DNA of 64,000 nt from Bifidobacterium felsineum (GTDB taxonomy: Bacteria; Actinomycetota; Actinomycetes; Actinomycetales; Bifidobacteriaceae): the NCBI RefSeq assembly GCF_002802915.1, contig NZ_PEBJ01000001.1, forward strand, positions 1 through 64,000, written 5' to 3'. A program made the position numbers and the translations under genes. Under the pieces are notes generated by a model. It made no database searches. It was given only the letters and a program-made list of their open reading frames with translations, and was not told the origin of the DNA. This document shows positions 46,110 through 56,703 of the stretch, piece after piece. The first letter of the stretch is position 1, and each line of letters opens with the position of its first letter.

Positions 46110-46848
46110 CTGCTGTTCATCGCTATATTCCACGGCCGAGAGAATCCGTTTCACAGACCGTTTTCAGCACTTTTTGGCTCTACCGTATCCAAAAGCCTGT
46201 TTTTCGTCGCTCAAACGCATTGAGCCAGCTGCGGGAAAAGCCTTACTTTCCAGACCACGAACCGCTCGTGGCATCAATCCTTCATCAAGCGTCGAACCCA
46301 CGCTGCAGGCCTCGAAAACGCGTATTCAGGAGAATCCTTCTGACAGACCGTTTTCGACACTTTTCTTTTGCCTGGTTCAAAAACCTTCAAAAACGGTCTC
46401 CAGAATCGATTCTCCTCGACGAAAAACCCGTGCAACACGCCGTGCGGACACGGAAAAAGCATCAAAGTTATCCACATAGTTATTCACAAATGTGGGTAAA
46501 GTCTGCGGATAACTCGTGGATTACCCACTCTTTTTCGGTGGAAAACTCGTGTATAAATCGTTTCGCGATGTGGAAAACATCAATCGAGCGAAAAGGCGGT
46601 GGATAACTCGCCTACTTATCCACCGAATATACAGAAGTTATCCACATGTGATGTCTATAGGGCAGCCGTTGCGGCAGTAGAGCTTTCCCCACTTATCCAC
46701 ACTATCCACCGCGCTTATTATGTCGATTACTTGCTTGAACCTTAAGAAAGCATCATCAACGTAACAACTGCCGCAGCATTAGACGAAAAGACTTCGCCGG
46801 CCAACAGCTAGAATGTTCTTCAGCAAATTCAGACGAAGGGAAACCCAT
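46110..46848. other. Putative oriC (dnaA-dnaN gap)
   Basis: No credible gene. It holds at least eight DnaA boxes: TTATCCACA at 46469-46477, 46639-46647 and 46693-46701; TTATTCACA 46480-46488; TGTGGGTAA 46491-46499; TGCGGATAA 46504-46512; GGTGGATAA 46598-46606; TTATCCACC 46616-46624. They concentrate in the right half (46460-46710). The left half has a diverged 36-bp direct repeat (46140 and 46330) and an inverted partial third copy (46390-46414). Location between dnaA and dnaN is the classical origin site. Confidence 0.85.
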
Positions 46849-47973
46849 ATGAAAGTCGAAATCGATACCGCAGCCTTGGCTGATGCCGTAGCCTGGACAT
46901 CTCGCGTCATCGACGCTCGACCCTCCAATCCGATTTTGGCGGGAGTCCGACTGGAAGCCATTGACGGCACACTCCAATTCTCCGCCTTCAACTACGAGAT
47001 TTCCGCTCGCCACCACATCGAAGCCGGCGTGGACGAACCGGGTTCCGTGCTGGTACTCGGCAAGCTTCTGGCTGATATCACCAAGTCTCTGCGCTCCGAG
47101 AAAACCTATCTCGCTACCACCGACTCCACGCTGACCATCACCGCAGGCAAGTCCACGTTCACCCTGCAGCTCATGCCCGACACCGAGTATCCGGATTTGC
47201 CCACCGTGCCTCCGGCACTGGGCCAGGTCGATGCTCCGACTTTCGTCCAGGCGGTGAATCAGGCTTCCGTGGCGGTCTCCCGCGAAGAGAACCGCCCGGT
47301 GCTGACCGGTGTTCGCATGCAATTCCAGGGCGACAAGGTGGTCATGACCTCCACCGATCGCTTCCGTCTGGCTCGCGCCACCTTCACATGGACCCCGCAG
47401 AACGCCGACGTCGACACCACCACCCTGGTGCGCGGTTCCCTGCTCAAGGATGTGGCCCGTTCCCTGGACGAGCACCAGAACATTCGCCTCGACTTCGATG
47501 CCGAAAACCCGACGTTGCTGGGCTTCGAAAACGCCGGTCGCGTCTCCACCTCGCAACTGATTGATGGCGAATTCCCGGCGGTCGATCGTCTGTTCGCCGA
47601 CGAATATCCGATTCAGGCCGTGGTGAACAAGCAGGATCTGCTCGATGCCATCAGCCGTGTGGCGCTGGTCGCCGAGCGCAACGCTCCGATTCGCATGTCG
47701 TTCACTGGTCAGGAGGTGGCGCTTTCCGCCGGTTCCGCCGATGAGGCCCAGGCCAACGAAACCCTGGACATCGACATGGATGGTGATGATATCACCGTGG
47801 CCTTCAACCCGTCCTACCTGAAGGAAGGTCTTTCCGCCATCGCCGAACCGTTTGTGCGCATCAAGATGACCACCCCGGTCAAGCCGGTTGAATTCAACGG
47901 CCAGCAGGAAGCCGACTCCGACGAGTCGATGGATTACCGTTACCTGCTCGTGCCGATGCGTTTCAACAGCTGA
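46849..47973 (+). CDS. dnaN: DNA polymerase III beta subunit (sliding clamp)
   Basis: A 374-residue clamp with three repeated domains. Motifs include MKVEIDTAALADAVAWTSRVIDARPSNPILAGVRL at the start, VSREENRPVLTGVRM in domain 2 and the C-terminal YRYLLVPMRF. It tethers polymerase to DNA. The ATG at 46849 is where homology begins; GAAGGGAAACCCAT precedes it. Confidence 0.97.
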   Translation: MKVEIDTAALADAVAWTSRVIDARPSNPILAGVRLEAIDGTLQFSAFNYEISARHHIEAGVDEPGSVLVLGKLLADITKSLRSEKTYLATTDSTLTITAGKSTFTLQLMPDTEYPDLPTVPPALGQVDAPTFVQAVNQASVAVSREENRPVLTGVRMQFQGDKVVMTSTDRFRLARATFTWTPQNADVDTTTLVRGSLLKDVARSLDEHQNIRLDFDAENPTLLGFENAGRVSTSQLIDGEFPAVDRLFADEYPIQAVVNKQDLLDAISRVALVAERNAPIRMSFTGQEVALSAGSADEAQANETLDIDMDGDDITVAFNPSYLKEGLSAIAEPFVRIKMTTPVKPVEFNGQQEADSDESMDYRYLLVPMRFNS

Positions 47974-48014
47974 GGCAATCGACCACATACCAAGAAGAAA
48001 TCGTTCATATTCTG

Positions 48015-49265
48015 ATGTACGTTTCTCGTCTCGCACTCGACCACTACCGCTCATGGAGCCAGGTAGTGGTCGATTTCGTACCGGGTGTCAATCTCATAGT
48101 GGGGAAAAATGGGCTGGGTAAAACCAATCTGGTCGAAGCCGTGGAAATCCTCTCCATAGGGTCCAGTCATCGTGCATCCAGCACCCTGCCATTGATCGAG
48201 CGAGGACAGTCCACCGCAACGATCCGTGCGAACGTGGTGGGCGCGAATGCGTCGGATGCGTCAGGTGCATCGGACGATGGCGAGCAGGTCACCACGTACG
48301 AGGCATCGCTCCATGCGCGTGGCGCCAACCGTGCCCGCATCAACTCGGGATCGTCGCTGTATCTGCGAGACATCATCGGTCAGGTACCTTCCGTCGCGTT
48401 CACACCTGAGGATCAGCGTTTGATCTCCGGCGACCCGGCGTCGCGCAGAAGCATGCTCAATCAGGCCGGGGCGCTGTTGGAACCCGGGTATCTTGCGTCG
48501 TTGCAGCAGTTCACCCGCATCGGCAAACAGCGCGCCACCCTGCTGAAGCAGCTCAACGCCAATCAAAGCGCCGGCCAGCCGGTGGACGCGGTCCTGAGCG
48601 GACTGGAAATCTGGACCGGGCAGTTCATCGAAGCCGGCATCGCGCTTACCCGTATGCGCCAACGCATTGTCAGTGCCTTGTCCGGACCATTCGCCGCCAT
48701 TTACCGCGATCTTGCCGGAGAGAGCGAGGAAGTCGCACTGAAATATATGCCCTCCTTCGATGAGGTGATGTTCTATGACGAGCCTCATCAGGCCATCAGC
48801 GAGCATTTCCAACGCATCTATCCGGGCGAGGTGGCGCGTGGCGTCAATCTGATCGGCCCGCAGCGTGATGATCTGAGCCTCGAACTCTTCGATGTGCCGG
48901 CCAGGGAATTCGCGTCGAACGGCGAAATGTGGACGATGGCATTGGCCCTGAAGATGGCATTGTTCCAAGTGGTTCGCGAGAAGCTGGGCATTCGCCCGAT
49001 CGTGATTCTCGATGATGTGTTCGCCCAGCTGGACGACAGTCGCCGCACGCAGATCTTGGAGTTCGCCAAGGCGCAGGATCAGGTGCTGATCACCGTGGCC
49101 TCGCAAGGCGACGTGCCGGCCGAGGCGATGGAGGGTGACGGTACGGCCGATGCCGTGCATATCATCGATGTGGCGGCGCTCAAAGAGGCTGCTGATGCCT
49201 ATCAGGAGTCGATTGCACAGTCACTAGCGGCTCTGCAGGCTGCACGGCAACAGGAGCAGGAATGA
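48015..49265 (+). CDS. recF: DNA replication and repair protein RecF
   Basis: A 416-residue SMC-like ATPase that loads RecA at gaps. It has the Walker A GKNGLGKTN (about 34-42), the ABC-type signature region and Walker B-type PIVILDDVFAQLDDSRR near 340. The ATG is 42 bp after dnaN; its ribosome site is weak. An acidic insertion of about 20 residues rich in Ala/Ser/Asp (about 78-95) is visible. The stop overlaps the dciA start (ATGA). Confidence 0.95.
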   Translation: MYVSRLALDHYRSWSQVVVDFVPGVNLIVGKNGLGKTNLVEAVEILSIGSSHRASSTLPLIERGQSTATIRANVVGANASDASGASDDGEQVTTYEASLHARGANRARINSGSSLYLRDIIGQVPSVAFTPEDQRLISGDPASRRSMLNQAGALLEPGYLASLQQFTRIGKQRATLLKQLNANQSAGQPVDAVLSGLEIWTGQFIEAGIALTRMRQRIVSALSGPFAAIYRDLAGESEEVALKYMPSFDEVMFYDEPHQAISEHFQRIYPGEVARGVNLIGPQRDDLSLELFDVPAREFASNGEMWTMALALKMALFQVVREKLGIRPIVILDDVFAQLDDSRRTQILEFAKAQDQVLITVASQGDVPAEAMEGDGTADAVHIIDVAALKEAADAYQESIAQSLAALQAARQQEQE

Positions 49266-49732
49266 AGCCGCCGATTGCCTTCAGCCTGCATTTTGACCAG
49301 ACCAAGCTGGCCGCCGAGGTATTCGAGCGGATCTCCCGCCGCGGCGCACTCTTGAAGGACCATCGCCGCCGCAGCGAGGAGGCCATCGAGAACTTCGGCA
49401 AACCCGGGCGCGACCCCGCCGAGCTCGGCAATGTGATGTCCACTATCGCCGGCAATGGCATCTGGAGCACGAATCTGAAGCTGGCGCAATTGAGAACCCA
49501 CTGGGATCAGGTGGTGGGTGCCGGCATTGCCGCGCATACGGCGGTGGCGGACTTTACCGATGGCGTGCTGACGATTCGTGCGGAATCGACGATTTGGGCC
49601 ACGCAGCTGACCTACCTGATTCCGCAGCTGACCGAAACCATCCGCGGCAATCTCAAGGGACTGACCATCAACGAAATACGCGTGACCGGACCGGCTGTGG
49701 GATATTCGCGCAAATGGGCCAGACGGAAGTAG
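49262..49732 (+). CDS. DciA-like DUF721 protein (putative helicase loader)
   Basis: A 156-residue DUF721/DciA family protein. The C-terminal core has LRTHWDQVVGAGIAAHTAVADFTDGVLTIRAESTIWATQLTYL, the KH-like fold typical of DciA. DciA acts as the ancestral loader or operator of DnaB helicase in bacteria lacking DnaC/DnaI. It overlaps recF by 4 nt, a conserved actinobacterial order (recF-dciA-gyrB). Confidence 0.88.
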   Translation: MKPPIAFSLHFDQTKLAAEVFERISRRGALLKDHRRRSEEAIENFGKPGRDPAELGNVMSTIAGNGIWSTNLKLAQLRTHWDQVVGAGIAAHTAVADFTDGVLTIRAESTIWATQLTYLIPQLTETIRGNLKGLTINEIRVTGPAVGYSRKWARRK

Positions 49733-49900
49733 CGGAAAGCAATAAAAGCCTCGCTATGGCGCTCGTCGTGCTGAACGAGTAAAATCACATGCAGTATGGT
49801 CAAAAGGCTAGAAGAGCCCTTTACGGGCGTCTTAAGCCATATCGCCCCTGCAAAAGACGAGAATTGCAAGGCTGACCTGGTAGTTACGGAAGGAAGCCTG

Positions 49901-51991
<2,091 letters not shown>

Positions 51992-52010
51992 TAACTAAAG
52001 GAAAAACGAA

Positions 52011-54698
52011 GTGGCAGACGAAACGAATAACAACGAAGCGAACGAAAACGACGAGCAGTTCACGCCGGACGGTTCGATGGAGCCGTTGAGCCCGCAGGAA
52101 GCGGACACCACCGATTACGGTCTGATGACCGGTGAGCGCATCCAGCGCAAGGATCTGCAGCAGGAGATGCGCGAATCCTATCTGGCCTACGCGCTTTCGG
52201 TGATCGTGGAGCGTGCACTGCCGGATGTGCGCGACGGCATGAAGCCGGTGCATCGCCGTGTGGTGTATGCGATGTACGACGGCGGCTACCGCCCCGATCG
52301 CGGCTACAGCAAGTGCGCCCGTGTGGTCGGCGAGGTCATGGGTAAGTATCACCCGCACGGCGACTACGCCATCTACGACACCCTCGTGCGTATGGCCCAG
52401 CCTTGGTCGATGCGTTACCTGCTGGTCGATGGCCAGGGTAACTTCGGCTCCCCCGGCGACGATCCGGCTGCAGCCATGCGTTACACCGAATGCCGTATGG
52501 CGCCGCTCGCCATGGAAATGGTGCGCGACATCGACAAGGACACCGTCGATTTCGTGCCGAACTACGATGGCAAGACCCAGGAGCCGACCGTACTGCCGGC
52601 CCGCTTCCCGAACCTCTTGGTCAACGGTTCCGCTGGCATCGCCGTCGGTATGGCCACCAACATCCCGCCGCACAACATGCGCGAGGTGGCCGAAGGCGTG
52701 CACTGGGCTCTGGAGCACCCGGATGCTAGCCGCGAGGAACTGCTGGACAACCTGATTCGCATCATCAAGGGACCGGACTTCCCCACCGGAGCCACGATCC
52801 TGGGCCATAAGGGCATCGAGCAGGCCTACCGTACCGGTCGCGGCCTGATCACAATGCGCGCTGTGGTCAACACCGAGGAAATCAACGGCCGCATGTGCCT
52901 GGTGGTCACCGAGCTGCCATATCAGGTCAATCCGGACCGTCTCGTGGCATCCATCCGTGAAGCCGTGCGCGACGGCAAGATTCAGGGCATCGCCGACATG
53001 CGCGATGAGACCTCCGGCCGCACCGGCCAGCGCCTCGTGCTCGTGCTGAAGCGCGACGCCGTGCCGAAGGTGGTGCTGAACAACCTGTACAAGCACTCCC
53101 AGCTGCAGCAGACCTTCGGCGCCAACATGCTGGCACTGGTCGATGGCGTGCCGCGCACGCTGTCTTTGGACGCATTCATCCGCCACTGGGTGGATCACCA
53201 GCTCGATGTGATCGCACGCCGTACCGCCTACCTGAAGCGCGAGGCCGAGGAACGCGACCATATCCTGCAGGGCTATCTCAAGGCCCTCGACATGCTCGAC
53301 GAAGTCATCGCCCTGATTCGAGCTTCCGAGGACACCGATGCCGCACGCACCGGCTTGATGCAGCTGCTTGACATCGATCAGGTGCAGGCCGACGCCATTC
53401 TGGCCATGCAGCTGCGCACGCTGACCCGCATGAACCGCGACAAGATCGTGGCCGAGCACGAGGAGCTGCTGCGTAAGATCGCCGACTACATCGACATCCT
53501 GGCCCGTCCGGAACGCCAGCGTAAGATCATCGGCGACGAGCTCGACGAAATCGTCGCCAAGTACGGCGACGAACGTCGTACCAAGATCCTGCCGTTCTCC
53601 GGCGAGATGAACGTCGAAGACCTGATCGCCGAGGAGAACGTGGTGGTCACTGTGACCCACTCCGGTTTCATCAAGCGTACCAAGGCCGACGAATACCGTG
53701 CCCAGCACCGCGGCGGCAAGGGTATCAAGGGCACCAAGCTGCGCGAGGACGACGTGGTCGATCACTTCTTCCTGACCTCCACGCACAACTGGCTGCTGTT
53801 CTTCACCAACAAGGGCCGCGTGTACCGCATCAAGGCCTACGAGCTGCCGGAAGGCTCCCGCGACTCCAAGGGCCAGCATGTGGCCAACCTGCTGCAGTTC
53901 GCGCCGGACGAGCAGATTCAGGCCGTACTGTCCATCCCGAACTACGACGTGGCCAAGTACCTAGTGCTCGCCACCCGCTCCGGCAAGGTCAAGAAGACCC
54001 CGCTGGCGGAATACGACTCCCCGCGTCAGGGTGGTTTGATCGCCGTGCGCCTGATGGCCGATGAGAATGGCGAGAACGCCGACGAACTAATCGGTGCCGC
54101 ACTATGCAACGCCGAAGACGACATCATCCTGGTTTCCAAGCTCGGCATGAGCCTGAAGTTCCAGGCCGATGACGATCAGCTGCGTCCGATGGGCCGCCAG
54201 ACCGCCGGTGTGCAGGGCATGAAGTTCCGCGACGGCGACGAGCTTCTGGCCATGGACGTGGTGCCCGCAGACTCCGACAAGGACCTGTTCGTGGTCACCA
54301 ACGAGGGCTTCGCCAAGCGCACCGCTATTTCGGAATACCGACTGCAGGGCCGCAACGGCCTCGGCGTCAAGGCCGTGCAGCTGGTGGAAGGCCGTGGCTC
54401 CCTGGTGGGTGCTCTGGTGGTCTCCGAAGACGACCAGGTGATGGCCATCATGAAGTCCGGCAAGGTGATCCGCTCCAACGTGAACGAAGTCAACCGCACC
54501 GGACGCACCACGCAGGGCGTGACCTTCGCCAAGCCGGATAGGGGCGACGAGATCCTTTCCATCGCACGCAACGAGGAGAAGGACGAACCCGAGGAAGAGT
54601 CCGGCGACGCCGCACAGTCCGATAGCGCTGTACAGGCCGGTGAAGCCACGGAAACTTCGCAATCCGGTGAGAATGTGAACAACACGGACGAGGCCTGA
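52011..54698 (+). CDS. gyrA: DNA gyrase subunit A
   Basis: An 895-residue breakage-reunion subunit. The catalytic tyrosine is Tyr158 in RYTECRM. The C-terminal beta-pinwheel contains the GyrA box QRGGKGIKG. The quinolone-resistance region reads [19 protein letters not shown]: Tyr119 stands at the position of E. coli Ser83, while Asp123 (E. coli Asp87) is kept. Start is GTG 52011 with AAAGGAAAAACGAA before it, 19 bp after gyrB. The C-terminal tail is acidic. Confidence 0.97.
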   Translation: MADETNNNEANENDEQFTPDGSMEPLSPQEADTTDYGLMTGERIQRKDLQQEMRESYLAYALSVIVERALPDVRDGMKPVHRRVVYAMYDGGYRPDRGYSKCARVVGEVMGKYHPHGDYAIYDTLVRMAQPWSMRYLLVDGQGNFGSPGDDPAAAMRYTECRMAPLAMEMVRDIDKDTVDFVPNYDGKTQEPTVLPARFPNLLVNGSAGIAVGMATNIPPHNMREVAEGVHWALEHPDASREELLDNLIRIIKGPDFPTGATILGHKGIEQAYRTGRGLITMRAVVNTEEINGRMCLVVTELPYQVNPDRLVASIREAVRDGKIQGIADMRDETSGRTGQRLVLVLKRDAVPKVVLNNLYKHSQLQQTFGANMLALVDGVPRTLSLDAFIRHWVDHQLDVIARRTAYLKREAEERDHILQGYLKALDMLDEVIALIRASEDTDAARTGLMQLLDIDQVQADAILAMQLRTLTRMNRDKIVAEHEELLRKIADYIDILARPERQRKIIGDELDEIVAKYGDERRTKILPFSGEMNVEDLIAEENVVVTVTHSGFIKRTKADEYRAQHRGGKGIKGTKLREDDVVDHFFLTSTHNWLLFFTNKGRVYRIKAYELPEGSRDSKGQHVANLLQFAPDEQIQAVLSIPNYDVAKYLVLATRSGKVKKTPLAEYDSPRQGGLIAVRLMADENGENADELIGAALCNAEDDIILVSKLGMSLKFQADDDQLRPMGRQTAGVQGMKFRDGDELLAMDVVPADSDKDLFVVTNEGFAKRTAISEYRLQGRNGLGVKAVQLVEGRGSLVGALVVSEDDQVMAIMKSGKVIRSNVNEVNRTGRTTQGVTFAKPDRGDEILSIARNEEKDEPEEESGDAAQSDSAVQAGEATETSQSGENVNNTDEA

Positions 54699-54768
54699 GC
54701 AGAGTCCGGAAAAGCTGGTAGCCTCAACTAACAGCAGAGGCTACCAATAGCCTGTTTAAGGAGAAACG

Positions 54769-55332
54769 ATGAGCGAGAATCTCGAAGGCAACGAGCCGGT
54801 TATGCAGCCCGTAGCCGTAACCCCAGCGAACGAACCCTCCGAGCCGCTGATTGGCTCCCACCAGCCGGGTGCTCCCCGTGTGGCCCGTTCCGTGTCCAGC
54901 GATCCGGAGGAATCCGCTTTGCCGAACGGCAGCACTCCGACTACCACGCGCCCGAACGTGCGCCGCACCCCGCGTGCCCGCCGCATGAGCCTGTCCCTGA
55001 CCCGTGTTGACGCTTGGTCTGTGGCCAAGGTGACGTTCATGCTCTCCATCGCCGGTGCCATCATCCAGATTGTGGCCGCCGCCATCGTGTGGCTGCTGCT
55101 GGATGCCGTTGGCGTGTTCAACCAGCTTACTCAGATCGTGTCCGCCACTGGTCTGAACGCCGACTTCGATTTGAAGAACGTGCTGTCCCTGACCACCGTG
55201 GTCTCCGGCATGACCATCTTCTCCATTGTGGAAGTGGTGCTCTTCACCCTGCTGGCCACCATCATCGCGCTGATTTACAACGTGGTCAGCTCCCTGGTCG
55301 GCGGCGTGCACCTGACCCTAGGCGACGACTGA
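54769..55332 (+). CDS. DUF3566 membrane protein
   Basis: A 187-residue actinobacterial DUF3566 protein. A disordered N-terminal region of about 75 residues precedes RRMSLSLTRVDAWSVAKVTFM, then two membrane helices (about 90-112 and 145-172) separated by a short loop. It ends GGVHLTLGDD. The family is encoded right after gyrA in most actinobacteria; function unknown. AAGGAGAAACG precedes the ATG. Confidence 0.9.
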   Translation: MSENLEGNEPVMQPVAVTPANEPSEPLIGSHQPGAPRVARSVSSDPEESALPNGSTPTTTRPNVRRTPRARRMSLSLTRVDAWSVAKVTFMLSIAGAIIQIVAAAIVWLLLDAVGVFNQLTQIVSATGLNADFDLKNVLSLTTVVSGMTIFSIVEVVLFTLLATIIALIYNVVSSLVGGVHLTLGDD

Positions 55333-55350
55333 TCGCTGATACAAGCTACA

Positions 55351-55380
55351 GAAAAAGCGGCCTACCAAGGCCGCTTTTTC
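55351..55380. terminator. Intrinsic terminator after the gyrase operon
   Basis: The 13-bp perfect arms GAAAAAGCGGCCT (55351-55363) and complement (55368-55380) enclose ACCA and end in TTTTTC. Confidence 0.9.
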
Positions 55381-55386
55381 TGTTAT

Positions 55387-55488
55387 CGGAATCGGCCTGC
55401 AGCCGATGCTGTATTTTCCGCAGGCTAAAGCTTGCTTGTCTTCTCTCCCTCAGTCAGCTTCGCTGACAGCTCCCTCATCAGAGGGAGC
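55387..55488 (+). repeat. Four-hairpin repeat unit G1 (solo doublet, subtype A)
   Basis: Same architecture as units L2/R1: GGAATCGG, ATCGGC/GCCGAT, GCAGGC/GCTTGC, GTCAGC/GCTGAC, CTCCCT-CATCAG-AGGGAG. It is one half of a doublet that has no gene between its units. Confidence 0.75.
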
Positions 55489-55500
55489 CGAGGCTATTGC

Positions 55501-55603
55501 CTCCCTCTGATGAGGGAGGTGGCACCGCGTAGCGATGACGGAGGGAGAGACATTGAGCAGGCTTATAGCCTGCGGAAGGATCTATCGGCCAAAGGCCGAT
55601 TCC
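55501..55603 (-). repeat. Four-hairpin repeat unit G2 (solo doublet, subtype B)
   Basis: Inverted partner of G1, separated by only 12 bp. It carries the subtype-B junction GGGAGGTGGCACC as in L1. Its end touches the stop codon of the LacI-type gene at 55603. Confidence 0.75.
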
Positions 55604-56649
55604 TAGGCGGATTCGCGTTGGGCGATGTGGAAGTCGGCGATGATGCGCTGGCGTTCGCGATCGGATTCGTCATCAATGCGCTCGATGAGCATGTCCACGG
55701 CCTTCTGCGCCACCATCGGGATATCCACGGCCACCGTAGTCAGTGATGGCGTCATAATGGCTCCCATTTCGATGCCATCGAAGCCCATCACCGCAATATC
55801 GTCGGGCACATTGAGGCCAATGTCCCTTAGTCCTCGAATCACGCCGAACGCAGTGGTATCGGTCATGCAGAACAGGGCATCGCAGGAGCGCACCACGTCT
55901 ACGTTTGCAGCAATGGCTTTGCGCGCATCCGTATCATTCCACGGTGCGTCAACCATTGGCACATCCGCCCAGTCCACGCCAAGCTGCTCAAAAGCGTTAC
56001 GGCAACCCCTTAAACGACGGTGACGGGTGTCATTGGAATCGGACATCTCATGATTGTCAGCGCTTTCGTTCACGCCGCCAACGATGCCGATGTGACGTTT
56101 TCCGGTACTCCATAAGTATTCAATGGCGGCCTGTGCTCCAGCTTCGCTCGGTGTCAAAATCGTATCGATATCCTGCTGTGGTCGGTCATCATCCAGCAGC
56201 ACGGTCGGTCGGTGATTCGACAGTTGCTCGATTTCCGATGCGGAAAGTCGGCTGGAGCTGAAGATCAGACCGTCACAGAATTGATTGGATACGCGCTCGA
56301 TGATGGAGCGTTCGTTCTCGGCGTTGATGCGAGTCTCCTGCACCACCGTTTGATAACCGCGCTTTTCCGCCGCTTGGGAAATCAGCGAGGCGAGCTGGGA
56401 TGGATAGGGGCGGTCGAGCTCAAAGATGGCGAGGCCAATGGTGCTGAAATTGCGCCCGTGGCGGCTTGTGGAGACGCGTAGGCTGCGGGCGGACAGGCTG
56501 GTGGTATTGAGCCGGTAATGCAACTTATCGGCCGCCTCGCGGACGCGTTGTGCCGTTTCCGGGGCAACATTGGTGTTGCCGCGCAGCACGTTGGAAACCG
56601 TCATTGCGGAGACGCCAGCTTCGCGCCCAACATCTTTCATGGTGACCAT
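55603..56649 (-). CDS. LacI-family transcriptional regulator (arabinofuranosidase locus)
   Basis: A 348-residue LacI/GalR repressor. The N-terminal helix-turn-helix reads MKDVGREAGVSAMTVSNVLRG with hinge VAPETAQRVREAADKLHY. A periplasmic-binding-protein-like effector domain covers about 65-340. AAAGGGG 6 nt before the ATG supports the start. It lies 54 bp downstream of the GH51 gene on the same strand, so it probably regulates that gene through the ATCGAT boxes at 59164-59223. The effector is likely arabinose or an arabinoside, by inference. Confidence 0.92.
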   Translation of the reverse strand: MVTMKDVGREAGVSAMTVSNVLRGNTNVAPETAQRVREAADKLHYRLNTTSLSARSLRVSTSRHGRNFSTIGLAIFELDRPYPSQLASLISQAAEKRGYQTVVQETRINAENERSIIERVSNQFCDGLIFSSSRLSASEIEQLSNHRPTVLLDDDRPQQDIDTILTPSEAGAQAAIEYLWSTGKRHIGIVGGVNESADNHEMSDSNDTRHRRLRGCRNAFEQLGVDWADVPMVDAPWNDTDARKAIAANVDVVRSCDALFCMTDTTAFGVIRGLRDIGLNVPDDIAVMGFDGIEMGAIMTPSLTTVAVDIPMVAQKAVDMLIERIDDESDRERQRIIADFHIAQRESA

Positions 56650-56703
56650 AGCAAACCCCTTTACTGTTCACCAATATACAAAACAGGGTGGTTTATCGTT
56701 AAT

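Noticed and set aside
46174..46606. Two open frames of about 100-130 codons in the dnaA-dnaN gap
   Set aside because: No ribosome site, no recognisable protein features, and they run through the origin repeats and DnaA boxes.
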